Assembly: GCA_026929865.2 (NCBI GenBank)
Contig: CM049397.1
Location: forward strand, 28,539,198-28,603,197
Length of the DNA stretch: 64,000 bases
Reading direction: 5' to 3'
Source: Hyperoplus lanceolatus
Taxonomy: Eukaryota > Chordata > Actinopteri > Uranoscopiformes > Ammodytidae
The translations under genes were made by a program, and so were the position numbers. The notes under the pieces were generated by a model. That model was given only the letters and a program-made list of their open reading frames with translations, did not search any database and had not been told where the DNA came from. How positions within the stretch are numbered: position 1 is the stretch's first letter; every line of letters begins with the position of its first letter. Below, piece after piece: positions 1 to 11,600 of the stretch.

Positions 1-240
1 AATTCTGCGGTATTTGTTACAGTTATACATTATGTAGGCCTTACATGATCATTTGTCTTATAAAATGCTTTGTTCAATATTCCACTTGGCTTGTGACTCC
101 TTCTGCTCGGGGTTATGTGAACGATCAAACAACTGAGAGGATCTCTCATGCAGACAACAGTAACGGTGAAACGTTTAACAGTTTGTTATGATATTAACTA
201 ACAGTTACCTTTTTTTAAACATTTTTTACCTTTCTTTTAG

Positions 241-3200
241 ATCGGTGGAGGTCACAACTTTCATGAAGTGGTGCTCAAAGTGGGAGAAATGGTCATCAGA
301 GAGTCTAGAGTAGCACGTGTGCAGCCTTTCAATGAATACAGGAAGAAGTTCAACCTGAAGCCATACAAGTCTTTTGAGGAATTCACAGGTAAGCAGGAAA
401 AATGGTGTCACTATAAAATTTGTACATTTATTGCATGCTCACCTTTATGTATCGCTTTCAAAGTGCATATAGGGTAATACTATGGTATTTGCACTTTTGA
501 CTGCAGGCTTATTCTAACTGGATTTCCGTAGAAAAAAGGAAAAGAAAATTACCATTGCGTGCAAAAGTCTGATTATCATCACTGATATATCTTTGGTTAC
601 GGGTCACTGTGGTTACAGTTTGCATAGATAAAAAAACAAAAAATGGATATCATTGTAGAGATTAGCTGTGTTTTTTTCTGTGGCTACTATGGTAACTCCT
701 CGCTATCACAAACACACCATACCCTTTGCTAAGTTTTTTGCACTTTGCAGAATCTTAGCAGATGAATCATGAACTGAATTAACATGTGGAATGAAGTAAA
801 CCATAACAACTCTTTCATCAAAGAGCGCTGAGATAACTTATTGTTGTAACGTCAAACACTTAATACACTGCCTGATTATATACTGTATATACATACAGTG
901 GAGGAAATAAAGAAATGAGCGGTCTATAATTTTAAAGCTAGGTTTATTTTAACAGTGATAGACAGAATATCAAAAAGAAAATCCAGAAAATCACATAAAA
1001 GAAAATAAATATAAATTATTTTGCATTTCATTGAGTGAAATAAGTATTTGATCCCCTACCAACCATAAAGAATTCTGGCTCCCACAGATTAGTCCTCGTG
1101 CTTTAAGAAAGTGTTCCTAATCTCAACTAGTTTCCTGTATAAAACACACCTGTCTCAACTTGTTACCTGTATAAAAGACAGCTGTCCACAGAGTCAATAA
1201 ATCAAACTCCAACATCTACATCATGGGCAAGACCAAAGAGCTGTCTAAGGACATCAGGGACAAGATTGTAAACCTGCCCAAGGCCGGAATAGACTACAAG
1301 ACCATTGGCGAGAAGCTGGGTGAGAAGGAGACAACTGTTGGTGCGATTATCTGCAAAGGGGAGTGGTCCAAATATCCTCCTGAGATGTGTGCAAACCTGA
1401 GCCCTGTTTCAGGTAGCAGGTTTTACAAACTCTGGGTTTAATCCTGCAACTCTGGGTTTTCGGTTTCAGAACAGTGGATCAGCGTTGGGTCAATCAACTC
1501 TGAGCGTGTTCAGTCTGGTTGATCGCATGCGTAAAAGCAATCGTCAATGGATCGCTGATAACATGATTCACCATGGAAACATAAGAAACAAATGCTTGAT
1601 CCTTCCACTTCTAAAAAAAAAAAAAAAACTTCTCCGCTCCTCCCACTAGAGTAAGAAATATTAACGAATGAGTTTATGGTATGGAGAAGAATTAACGGGG
1701 ATATTATCTCATAACTCTGATCTAATCACCTCGGCCATTCAGAAAAAGAACGGGGGGAATTTCTTTTGAGAAGCAAGTCTATTTTAAGAATTAAGTTACG
1801 CATATCAGCAGCAGCAAAAGTGTTAAACTGGCGCCGCACAGCATTGCTGACAGGGTTTTTATTTATTATGTAGGCAAGCTATGATAGCCTACTGTCCAGT
1901 AAACAGACTGTCGCTTCTTTTAAATGACGAGTGAAAGACATTAGATGACAGTTTCCATTGTAGAGCCTGATTGATGTATTACCAGATTCCTTGTCCTCAA
2001 GTGATCACAGTTTAAATTATTATATTATTTCTATATTCATATACGGCTATTTAACGGGGCTCGTCTGTGACTTTGGGATGACACAAGTGAACAGTAGGCT
2101 AACAATTGCGTGCAGCCCCAGCCGCAGAATTACATTTCAACCTGACATAGGCTAAATTTGTTCAGTGGCATTGATGTTAAAAAATCCCTATTGATAAAAA
2201 GAAGAATGATATAGGCCTACATACAATACAAATAGGTGTATTAATCTGAATGTAGAACATGTTCACAATGTGTAAGGTGGCCGCCATATGAACGAACGAG
2301 GGCTGAGAACAAGGCTACTGATCAGATAAATGATCGATCAAACGTAAAATCATAAAAAAGTAAAAAGAATTTGATCCCTCACTGATTTTGCAAGTTTGCC
2401 CACTTACAATAAAATGAACGGTCTATAATTTTAATGTTAGATTTATTTTAACAGTGATAGACAGAATATCAAAAGAAAATCCAGAACATCACATTAATAA
2501 AAGATAAAAAATTATTTTGCATTTCATTGAGTGAAATAAGTATTTGATCCCCTATCAAAACATTGCTTAGTACTTGGTGGAGACACCCTTGTTGGCAAAT
2601 ACAGAAGTCAGACGTCTTGCAGTTGATGACCAGGTTTGTACACATCTCAGGAGGATATTTGGACCACTCCTTTTTGCAGATCCTCTCCTAATCTTTAAGG
2701 TTTCGGGGCTGTCGCTTAAGCTTCAGTTCCCTCAACAGATCTATTGGAATAAGGTCCAGAGACTGGCTAGGCCACTGTTATGCCCCGGTCTAGGGGAACC
2801 CAGAGACACAACACAAATACAAAACATGCCCACTCCCTGATCCCCAAACCACTACGCAAAGAACATAACAAAACTAACAATATACGGCCAGGGCCGTAAC
2901 ACCCCCCTTCCTAAGAATCGAACATTTCCCCCAAAAAAGTTCGAGTCACTAAGTGAAAAACAGAGCGTCCCCATACTTATCCTTACCCTTCTTGTCATAT
3001 ATAGCTAAATAAAGTCCTGCCCCAGCAAGGACCACCACATCAGCCTCTGGTTAGGGTTCCTCATCTGTGCCAGGAAAACTAACGGGTTGTGGTCTATCTG
3101 GACCTCGACTGGCATCGAGCTGGACCCCGAAACGTTGGAGGCCAAATAGCGGCGTGCACAGCAGGGAACGAAGAGACTGCGGCGCCTCCACGGGCGAAAT

Positions 3201-4384
3201 AGGGCCTGATCATACTTATGTGACACACCCGAGACTTTATCCATCGGATCCGGGGTGTGAACGACATAATCAGTGTCACTTAATCTGTTTTCGATTTCAT
3301 ACGGACCACAGAACTTTGCCTGAAGGGCAGAACCAGGGATTGGCAACAGTGTTAACACTTTATCGCCAACTTCGAAAATTCTCCGCGCTGTTTCTTTGTC
3401 AAATTTTTTTTAAAAATTCTGTTCTGAGGCACAGAAAGGGCGCTATGCACGGCCCCGCGGACCAGCGGAGCAGGAGGAATAAACCGATTTGGTCTGCCAC
3501 TAACCTGACAGACATGGCACGAGCGACAAAATTTGGTCACGTCGTATTTTAATCCTGGCCAAAAGAAGTACCGCAGGATCAGATGGTAAGTCTTTTTAAT
3601 GCCTAGATGACCAGCAAAGCTGTCATGTGCCAACCTGAGTACCTGAGGACAACTTGTTGAAACTAATTCCTACCTAGATCACCAGCTGAGGGTGGATACC
3701 ACTTACGCATTAACACACCGTTGTTAATGCTGTACACACAGGGATTCCCATCCCTATGTTTAAGACTAAACTTAACTTGGACAGCGTCTCACTTTCCCCC
3801 ACAGCATTTGGCTCACTTTCCCCCACCACCACAATTTGAGAACAAAACTACCTCTCTTAGCATTTCAGGCTAATCTTTAGCTAATATCATGAATATGATG
3901 GTTTTTATATGCTGGTAGTTCATCAACACGTATGATAGAAGTTTATCTACGTGAATACATTTGCTTTGGCACAACAGCTGATTAAGTTGACAGCAAGAAA
4001 ATGTACTTTTACATTTGAACTCGACACCATTGTAAATGAGGGTCACCCCTCAATTGGTCTCTCGAGGATAAATAAAAGTTAAATAAAAAATAAATAAAAA
4101 AAATAAACATGCAAAATACCTATTTTGGTGAAAAAAAACATGCTTACCAGAGCAGCAAATGTATGAGGTCCTCACTTTCAGGGCCAAGGGGAAATGAGAG
4201 GGGCTTGAAAACATATATCTCACATGACCACAAATGTTTTCCATTGCCTAGATACAGGGGGTGGCTCACATTACCGGATGCCTCAGATTCCCCCGTTTTC
4301 CCCTATACTTAAAAAAATATCTGCTCAAATGTTCCTCATATTGGTTCATCCTTCAGTCTATCAGCAAGCTAAACAGAGACATCC

Positions 4385-4478
<94 letters not shown>

Positions 4479-4897
4479 AAATGTAATGGATAAATAGATG
4501 GTCAACAACCTCTGAGTGAACTAAGAGCAGGTTTCTTTTCTCTTCAGGTGACATAGAAATGGCCAGAGAATTAGAGGAACTCTATGGTGACATTGATGCT
4601 TTGGAGTTCTACCCCGGCATGATGCTGGAGAAAACACGTCCTACCAGCATATTTGGTGAGAGCATGGTGGAGATGGGCGCTCCCTTCTCCCTGAAAGGCC
4701 TCCTGGGAAATCCCATCTGCTCCCCCGTGTACTGGAAGCCCAGCACCTTCGGAGGTGAGACGGGTTTCGATATCGTCAAAACGTCCACTTTGAGGAAACT
4801 TGTGTGCCTCAACACCAAGTGGTGTCCGTATGTGAACTTCCATGTTCCACGCAATGAAGAGGAGGCAAAACCAAGGAAACCAACCACTGAACTTTAA
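241..4897 (+). CDS. ptgs1: Prostaglandin G/H synthase 1 (cyclooxygenase-1), last two coding exons
   Basis: Coding exons are 241-388 and 4548-4897, joined in phase (a split Gly codon) across a GT-AG intron; upstream exons lie outside the window. The enzyme turns arachidonate into prostaglandin H2 on the lumenal face of the ER and nuclear membrane. Visible marks are the IGGGHNF start of exon 1, the FNEYRKKF stretch, and [12 protein letters not shown] in the last exon. The Ser codon at 4688-4690 matches the aspirin-acetylated serine. The protein ends in TEL, like the family's ER-retention tail. COX-1 is preferred over COX-2 because the tail after [10 protein letters not shown] is short and lacks the COX-2 C-terminal insertion, and because [19 protein letters not shown] follows the COX-1 pattern. 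The catalytic Tyr and haem ligands are in exons not shown. The 4.2-kb intron is swollen by Tc1, Gypsy and LINE debris and an (ATCT)n tract. Confidence 0.95.
896..1399 (+). mobile_element. Tc1-like transposon, 5' end with internally deleted transposase
   Basis: Begins TACAGTGGAGGAAATAA and carries the terminal-repeat block ending aagtatttgatcccct (to about 1070). A transposase start follows at 1223 ([16 protein letters not shown], the N-terminal helix-turn-helix DNA-binding region of Tc1 transposases). After about 45 residues the frame jumps from the N-terminal domain to the C-terminal [13 protein letters not shown] motif, so the whole catalytic DDE core is missing, and the sequence then leaves the element. 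This is a dead relic inside the ptgs1 intron. Confidence 0.85.
1400..2403. other. ptgs1 intron sequence, nothing recognised
   Basis: Intronic DNA between two Tc1 fragments. It contains a poly-A run near 1612-1628 and no open frame or motif that I can support. Confidence 0.5.
2404..2778 (-). mobile_element. Tc1-like transposon, 3' end fragment
   Basis: Positions 2410-2560 repeat the terminal block of the 896-1070 fragment in the same orientation, but what follows is the reverse-strand C-terminal transposase region. On the minus strand it reads WPSQS, a Leu-Lys-rich stretch, an in-frame stop, then [13 protein letters not shown] and a frameshifted end. It therefore faces the opposite way to the first fragment and represents the other end of the same family. 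It is cut off at 2778 where Gypsy-like sequence begins. Confidence 0.82.
2779..3660 (-). mobile_element. Ty3/Gypsy-like retrotransposon pol remnant, rearranged
   Basis: Minus-strand frames at 3633-3352 and 3358-3005 show an integrase zinc-binding domain (H...H...CRSCHVC) and the region typical after the integrase core ([18 protein letters not shown]). A piece of RNase H follows (DHNPLVFLA, then NPNQRLMWW), then a stretch like the end of RNase H, then a possible LTR-proximal segment. The integrase catalytic core is deleted, frames are broken, and RNase H lies downstream of integrase, the reverse of the usual pol order. It cannot encode a working polyprotein. Confidence 0.8.
3661..4017. other. 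ptgs1 intron sequence, nothing recognised
   Basis: AT-rich intron DNA between the Gypsy remnant and a LINE tail. No feature seen. Confidence 0.5.
4018..4108 (+). mobile_element. LINE 3'-tail fragment
   Basis: The stretch with gagggtcacccctcaattgg, followed by aataaaagttaaataaa and an A/T-rich tail, is the reverse complement of the 3' end of the LINE at 48660-48740. This marks it as a short 5'-truncated copy of the same LINE family. Confidence 0.7.
4382..4477 (+). repeat. (ATCT)n microsatellite
   Basis: About 24 uninterrupted tetranucleotide units in the ptgs1 intron, roughly 70 bp upstream of the last-exon acceptor. The Ile-Tyr-Leu-Ser open frames across it are artefacts of the repeat. Confidence 0.97.
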
Positions 4898-5444
4898 TGA
4901 ATACTAACTTGGCAATCTGTGTCTCTGGATTTTAAATTGAATTAAAATGCAATTCCTTGTGAAATATAGTAAAGAGTGATCGACAAAAAAATTTAAGTTG
5001 ATTATTACAAAAGCATGTCTCATTTGAGATGAAATAACGTTCCTTGAATGGCATAATCTTGTAAGGATTTTTTTATTTTGCACCAGGTCCCCTCACTGGT
5101 TTCCTGCTTATTTGACCATTTGAGTTGGGTGAAACAATGTCTGAATTGATACCTTCAAATGCACATACATTCGGTCTGAGTTTTTGTCACATCATACATC
5201 AGTTGTTATGTAAATGTGCACAACACACATAGCATAACGCACAAACACTATAATAATACACAATCATTTTAGAATTCTATCATAGTTTTTAACTACGCTA
5301 TCTGACCGACCAGACTGAGATAGTTCAACCACGATTAAATCTATTGATATTTCTTTTTGATGATCAATAGCTATTGCCCATAGCGATTAATATTTTATCC
5401 GAATGAAACATATCCAATACTTTGTTTAAATGATTGAGTCCCAA
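4898..5444 (+). other. ptgs1 3' UTR and downstream region
   Basis: Non-coding sequence after the ptgs1 stop. An ATTAAA-type element at about 4941 is a possible early polyadenylation signal. No other feature is seen before the TIR element at 5445. Confidence 0.5.
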
Positions 5445-6408
5445 AGGGCCCACTCACACTAGGGCTGTTTGCCTGTTCCGTGCAGTAGGAAGATTCAGCA
5501 CGATTCCCCCCCTCCCCACTCCCCCCGCTGGCCCGTGGTCACACTGCTCGTGGCCTGGGCACGATTGCACCTTGCCTACGTCACCGTGCGCGTTTAGGAT
5601 TTGGAGCGTAGTCTACTTGTAGGCTATACGACTGTTTGTGAATATTTTCATCCGGCCAAATTTGCATCACTTCCACATTAGAGCAACGAGAATCCTTAAG
5701 CTATTGTTTTTTTTAAATGTAGCCTTGACGTAATAGTGGACAGTCTCATATTTGTGCAGCACGCTGTTTATTATTAATATAATGGCCCGTTATCACACCA
5801 TACGTACCGGATGGTTTTATACACATTGATCGCTCTATCAAGTAATCCAAGTCAGAACTTTTTGTATGGGCAGAGATCGTTATTATTAGTGTCTTTATAA
5901 AGTAGCTACTGTTTCCTTATCACCGGGCCGCTGAGTACCGCTGTGTGTTGTGTTGGGTTCGTCTCAACCGCCATGCGTAAAGGCAGTATTATGACAGCTG
6001 ACGTGAGTAAACACGAAAACCTTCTTTCTTTGCTTTCTGCGCTCACCTATTTAGCTCTCTCCCTTTTATTAGCCCACACCTAGGCCTATACACACATGTT
6101 AATTCTCACACATTTTATGTAGCTACAAGTCCAAGTGGTGGGCAATTCTGGTGCCGACTAGTAAGGCAGCGGACGTTAACGGACTATGCATCCTTAATAA
6201 ATTCACGTCAGGAACGCCGCCTTTGCGCTTGCTTGTGCACGTGTCATCTCATTAGCATCTGTACTTTGGCCAGGGCACACCTCTCCCAAGTGTGCCGTGG
6301 CCAAGGGGCTGTTCCGTGCTGGAATACGGATGACTAGCCAAACGTTCTAGACTTTAGTATGCAAATGAGCTTGGGCACGGGGCCGCGGCCCTAGTGTGAG
6401 TGGCCCCT
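5445..6408. mobile_element. Non-autonomous DNA transposon with terminal inverted repeats
   Basis: The left end, agggcccactcacactaggg, is matched by the reverse complement of the right end (aggggccactcacactaggg) about 960 bp away, with GC-rich subterminal motifs (ccgtgc / gcacgg) on both sides. There is no transposase frame. I found no clean target-site duplication, so the superfamily is not assigned. Confidence 0.75.
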
Positions 6409-7100
6409 AAGAGACTAATCCCATTCCCGTCAGCCTCAGCTGCACTTTCTGTTTGGTCTCCATAGGCAGTTGTTAGCACATTGTACCTAGCTTAGTGAAG
6501 CATGAAAAAGCCACTAGCATGATTCTTAAGGCTTTATACATTATATGCAGTTATTATATGTGCTTGTACAAAATGTGTATACAGAAAACCCAACAACCAC
6601 AATTACCGTTTGAGTTCTCACACTGAGTTGCTGACAGGATGCAGAGGGTGGAGTTTCACCTTCTATGTGTGACAAAATTGCACGCACTTTAGGTTTCAGT
6701 GGTTTTATTGATGTCGCAAGATGGACAGTCATTGACCGAATCATGTCTGTATTACACTTGAGTTTAAAAGGTTAAAACTCTAAAAGGTGCACTGGGTCAA
6801 GCATTACACCAAAAAGTATGAGCTATGGTCATGGTTGCGGGGCACCCTACTGGGGTGTATGGTGTATAGGCTACCCCTAGTTCATAGAGATAAACTCAAT
6901 AAAATTCAATAAAAGCATTCATGTAAGAATGTATCATGGTATACAGTCAGATGACATAATAACTCACGTGATAGGAATTAACTTTGCAAACAAAAAAAGG
7001 AAATTTGTGTGGCAAAAAATCTTATACCTTTTGAAACCTGTTTATTTGCATTTTAAATGGTTGACTACACAAATGACATATGATGGAGAATCAATGTTCC
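6409..7100. other. Intergenic, nothing recognised
   Basis: AT-rich DNA between two small transposons in the convergent ptgs1 / Ig-gene interval. The open frames here show no recognisable protein. Confidence 0.5.
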
Positions 7101-7169
7101 AACCATGCTGCAACTGCAGTTTGAACAACACAAACTACAGTGTTGTTCAACTGCAGTTTGAACAACACA
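7101..7169. repeat. Short composite direct and inverted repeat
   Basis: A 21-bp sequence at 7112-7132 recurs exactly at 7149-7169. Between them, gtgttgttcaactgc (7140-7154) is the inverted match of gcagtttgaacaacac (7116-7131), giving a small hairpin with an 8-nt loop. Confidence 0.85.
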
Positions 7170-7273
7170 TGCTGGAAGAATATGAGACCTGATTGCGTTT
7201 CTCTTGATGCTACAGTAATAGCAGTGCTCATCCTCCATTGTCACAGAACAAGGCCAGCAAAATTACTCTTTAA

Positions 7274-7461
7274 AGGCGCAAGGAACTTTAGAATATTTAC
7301 GATTTCATTTTTTCCCTCTGATGATCATGAATAACAGCAAACAAGACTATGAGTGCAAATAAATATTATTTTCTACCCTGGAACTACTGTTGGTAAACAC
7401 TACCACTTTTGTCCAAAGGTGTGCAAGAATGAACATAAACTGAAAGTTCCTCGGAGCACCT
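7274..7461. mobile_element. 188-bp TTAA-flanked MITE
   Basis: Inverted ends AGGCGCAAGGAACTTTAG and AGGTGCTCCGAGGAACTTTCAG are bounded on both sides by TTAA (7270-7273 and 7462-7465), the target duplication of piggyBac- or Kolobok-like elements. Its subterminal sequence matches the larger element at 30250-31145. Confidence 0.75.
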
Positions 7462-7465
7462 TTAA

Positions 7466-8354
7466 ATGTGTCATGAAACTCAACTATTGTGAAATGTCTC
7501 AGTGACAATGGTTGACCTTATGTCCCATAAAAATGTAGTCTTCCTATACAAATGAAACAGCATTTATGTTTGGGTACCATGTGAGCTGATTACTGGGTAG
7601 AAACCATTGCATGAGTAATGAGGTTTGGAGCACATGGTAATAAGTGGAGCTTTTAATCAAGTATTGCAACTTACATTTCGGACATAACACATTTCTTCAT
7701 CTACTGAACATAAGAATCATACGCAACATGTCTGTGTCACATGCAAACACATCATTAGAGACTTTGGTTGTATTCTCAAGACTCTAAATGTTTATTTATA
7801 TAGCCCCTCTTACCCTCCTTTGGTTTCAAAAAAGGTGTTAACAGTCATGTAATTTGATATACAGTGCGAGAATGAGCAGGTCACTGAATCGCAGTGTGTA
7901 CAACAAAATGCAATATTTTGTGAATAAGTAAAATATCCTTGGCTGTTAAACTAAAGAAATCAATACTGTAAAACACAATTAAAATCTTCATGTATTTGAA
8001 CTAACCGATAACAGAATGAATCCGATTGAACACACAAGTAATACATAATTCAAAATTAAACCTACATTTTCTCTTTCATGATTCAATAGTCAAATAAAGA
8101 AACGTATTAGGTAAAATACTTTTCCCAAGTATAGAACTAGTGTGTAACATGACAGTTATCAACATAACCACAGAGTTTAATACAGAAAGTGCTGTGCTAA
8201 AGCTATGAAATACACATTAAAAAAAGACATGGATGCTATTACGGACTCTTAGCCCCATTGTTTAAAATTATTTTCAAATGTATGAAGCACATTTTCCTCA
8301 TAATGGCTAAAGAGGTGTAGTTACAGTTGGATGATTTGGTGCCTTAATCTCTAG
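7466..8354 (-). other. Probable 3' UTR and downstream flank of the Ig-domain gene
   Basis: AT-rich non-coding DNA below the stop codons of the minus-strand Ig gene. No separate gene or repeat is recognised. Confidence 0.4.
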
Positions 8355-8641
8355 CTACTTATTCTGATGAACTCTGGCAGCCGACTGGTCATTCTCCTGA
8401 CTGTTAACTTGTGGGGAACTGAACAGAGGAGCAGCCACTGGGGCGGTATTAGAGACTGAATTGATATGAGTGCTGGTTCCTACTGCCATCGAAGTGGTGG
8501 CTGCTGGGTAAAAATGGACATCCACTGCAACCGTAGTGAGGCCCAAGGAGACGTGGTGCGAAAGGAGCAGGGGCGGGTTGCCGTGTGAGACGCTGAGGCT
8601 GTGGTGGATGGGTGCTACACATGCCTCTGTGCTTTGCAGGG

Positions 8642-11600
8642 TTAGCGAGGAGCGCAGGCCCTCCTCAGGTCTGGATGGTGAGGAGGGGGAGGGGGAGGGG
8701 GAGGGGGAGGGGGGGGGGAGGGTAAGGACGATGGAGGAGGCAAGGCATCCTGGCACGGGCTGCGGTTGTCTCCTCTGTTACTGCTCCAGTCCTCGGCACA
8801 CTGGATTTGGATGCTGGGCTGGGACAGACTGCAGCCCTTCTCCTCGTCCAGGGAGGGGTCAATCTGAAACAGCAAAGAAGCGTTTCTTAAAGATAACTCA
8901 GTTATATTCTAACTGAATGAATAAGATTTCAATCAGGAGATATCTAATGAATCAGAGATTTTAAGAACAAAGTATGAAGTAGTTTATTTGACATGCATGG
9001 ACAAAATAAATATAGAATAAGAACTGTTGGCGAGTAGACCCCATCGCGACATCATGTAAGGTAAAGAAACCAAGTGTTGTGCAAAATGATGTCATATTTT
9101 TCACCTTGTCATGTTCATGAGATACTGTGTTTTCAAACCTTTGTATCCAGAATGGACTCAGGGTAAGTCTCTACAATGACTGAGTGGTTGCCCAGAGAGT
9201 GTTGTGTGTCTTCCTGAAGATCTTCACATGTGGGCTCCATCTGCACCGTGACCAGACTCGGTCCTGGAGGTCGCGCTCTGGTGTCTGATGTATTTGGGCT
9301 TTGCTCAATCACTGCCACACATTCGTCATCTTCAAAAGCTCTGTGCAAGTAACACAACACTCTGTTTTACGCATATTTTACAAAAAAAATATCATCATCA
9401 CTTGTGTTATTCATTGATTCATCCTGTATGAGTGTTTTTACCTGTTTTCGTACGTACGTCCTCCAGCTCGGCGTTCAGCGTGTTGTACGGGGACACCTAG
9501 ATTCCTCTGAGCTGTCAAGGACATGATAATTGGCTCTGAAGGAATAGTTTGAAAATTTGAAATTTTGGTAAATATGACTATTCGCTTCTTGCTGTAGAGA
9601 AAATTGACCCCACTCTCATATCAGTTTATCAAATATGAAACTACCATGAGCAGCTGGTTAGCGTTACTTTGCACAGTGGCTTGAAACAAGGAGAAAAACA
9701 AGAATTAAAGAGATAAGCAAGTTCATTGAAAAGCTTTAGAGCTGCTAGGCAGATTTAGTAACTTTGGACAGAGCCAGACTGGCTTTTCCCTCCTGCTTCT
9801 AGTCATTGTGCTAAGCTAAACTAAACTCATCTGTTGCTGGTGTGTAGCCTTATATTTGATTAAGAGCACTCAACCAATTTAGCATTACACTAATAAACAT
9901 TGAATTAGCAAACCATAGATATCGTCAGATGATGAGGTGTAAAATCAGCATAATTCTCATTTAACAGACAGAAATGAGAGTGGTGTAAATATTATTTCTA
10001 ACAGTCCACAAATAAACAAACAGTCGTATTTCCCAAAATGTCAATCTATTCCTTGAACAATAAGAAGTCTTAAGTTTTACATGCTCAGACATTAAAAACT
10101 GTTATTGTGAAATTTGATTAGGCTGAGGATCTCTGACCTGCTCGGCATGTTGGTGCAAGTTCATTCTTCTGGACCACTGAATAGAAGGTGACAGTGATGA
10201 AGATGAAGGCCAAAGACACACCCACTCCCACTACAATGGGGATGTCATGTTTCTCTAGAACTGGCAGCCATGACGGAGACTGCTGCGTTTCTCTGGAGTA
10301 TAACAAACACAAACTGAAGTTAAGTCTTACTGCTTTGCTACAGTATTAATCGCTTCACTATGTTTTTGTATTTTTCCTACCTTGGATCATTGCTGGTCAT
10401 AGGTGATTGGGAAGTGTTCCTCTTCAGCAACTCTGTAAGTTCTGTGTCATTGGCTGGTTTAGCCGGTTGAAATGGGTGGCTTTTCTGGGTAGCATTAAGT
10501 TTTACCTGATCGGAACTGTTGACCTGATTGACCAAAGGAATCACAGTGTCCAACGTTGAAGGATCGGAGGTCTGATCAGGAGGATGGATGGTTGAGATGG
10601 AAGGCTGGATGGTAAGAAGGTTTTTGTGTTTGAGTGGAGAAGTTTCTCTTTGTGGTAGAGGAGCTTGTGAGTGTAGCAGTGGATGTTGTGTTACAGATGA
10701 TTGAGGAAGTGCAGATATGGTTGGTTTAGGCAGTGTGGGCGATTTGGCGATTTGGGTTTGTTGAGGCTGTGTGACTGCTGGCGAAGGTTCTGCGGAAGGT
10801 TGATAATCCTGGATTGTTGGTAGCTCAAAATGGAACTTCGGAACAAGTCTTTGAGTGTGTGATTGTTGAGGACCAGACTGGGATATTTGTGAGAAGGTTG
10901 GCGAGGGCTGCTGATTTGTTTGCTGGTGTAAAGTTTGAGAAATCTGGGTCGAGGTTAGATCATGGAAGGATTTGTAAAATGTACCTTTCGTAACCAGCTG
11001 GTTAGGTTGACTTTGAAGTTGATGCAATTCAGCTTGTGAAGCAAAAGGCTTAGTGACTGATCCGGAGTATCTTGTCTTAGTTTGGCTTACAGGACTTTGC
11101 GTCGGACTCAGCGAATGCGAATCCAACTTGAGAAAGCCGAAGGATCCAACCACGGGAAGCGACTCAGTAGGGATGTTTGAGCGTTGAGGATCAGCCTTTA
11201 TAGACAATTTGTCACTTACTGGATACTTTAATTGTGTACGTGATGTTGTTAAAGTCAAATGGGATTGACTTTCAGGGACTGTATATTGAAGGGTTGTAAC
11301 CAAAACTTCACTTGTGACTGCTGAAGTCTGGCTGTGCGTTCTTGGCGGTTTACTATAACTTAAAAGGGAATCACTAGTTGCTGGCAGTTGGTTGTAGAGA
11401 TGTGCTGACTGGAAGTTTGGACGGGGAGGAGGTGGTAACATAGGAGGCTGCATCTGGGTCACTAATGGCTGGGTTGGACTGGTTGTCGGCCGATTAAGGT
11501 GTTGCTGTAAAAGACGGACAAGTCCACGTGGTGGCATCCTAAGCTCAGCCACTGCTCCCCTTGATAATATGTTAGCTTTTTTGTTGTAGCTTCACAGTTT

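Noticed and set aside
3067-3552. 161-residue plus-strand frame
   Set aside because: Antisense shadow of the Gypsy-like pol remnant.
4224-4497. Ser-Ile-Tyr-Leu repeat frames, also at 42552-42833
   Set aside because: Translations of ATCT/TATC microsatellites.
8536-8916. 126-residue plus-strand frame
   Set aside because: Antisense of the last Ig-gene exon and its G-rich tract; no domain.
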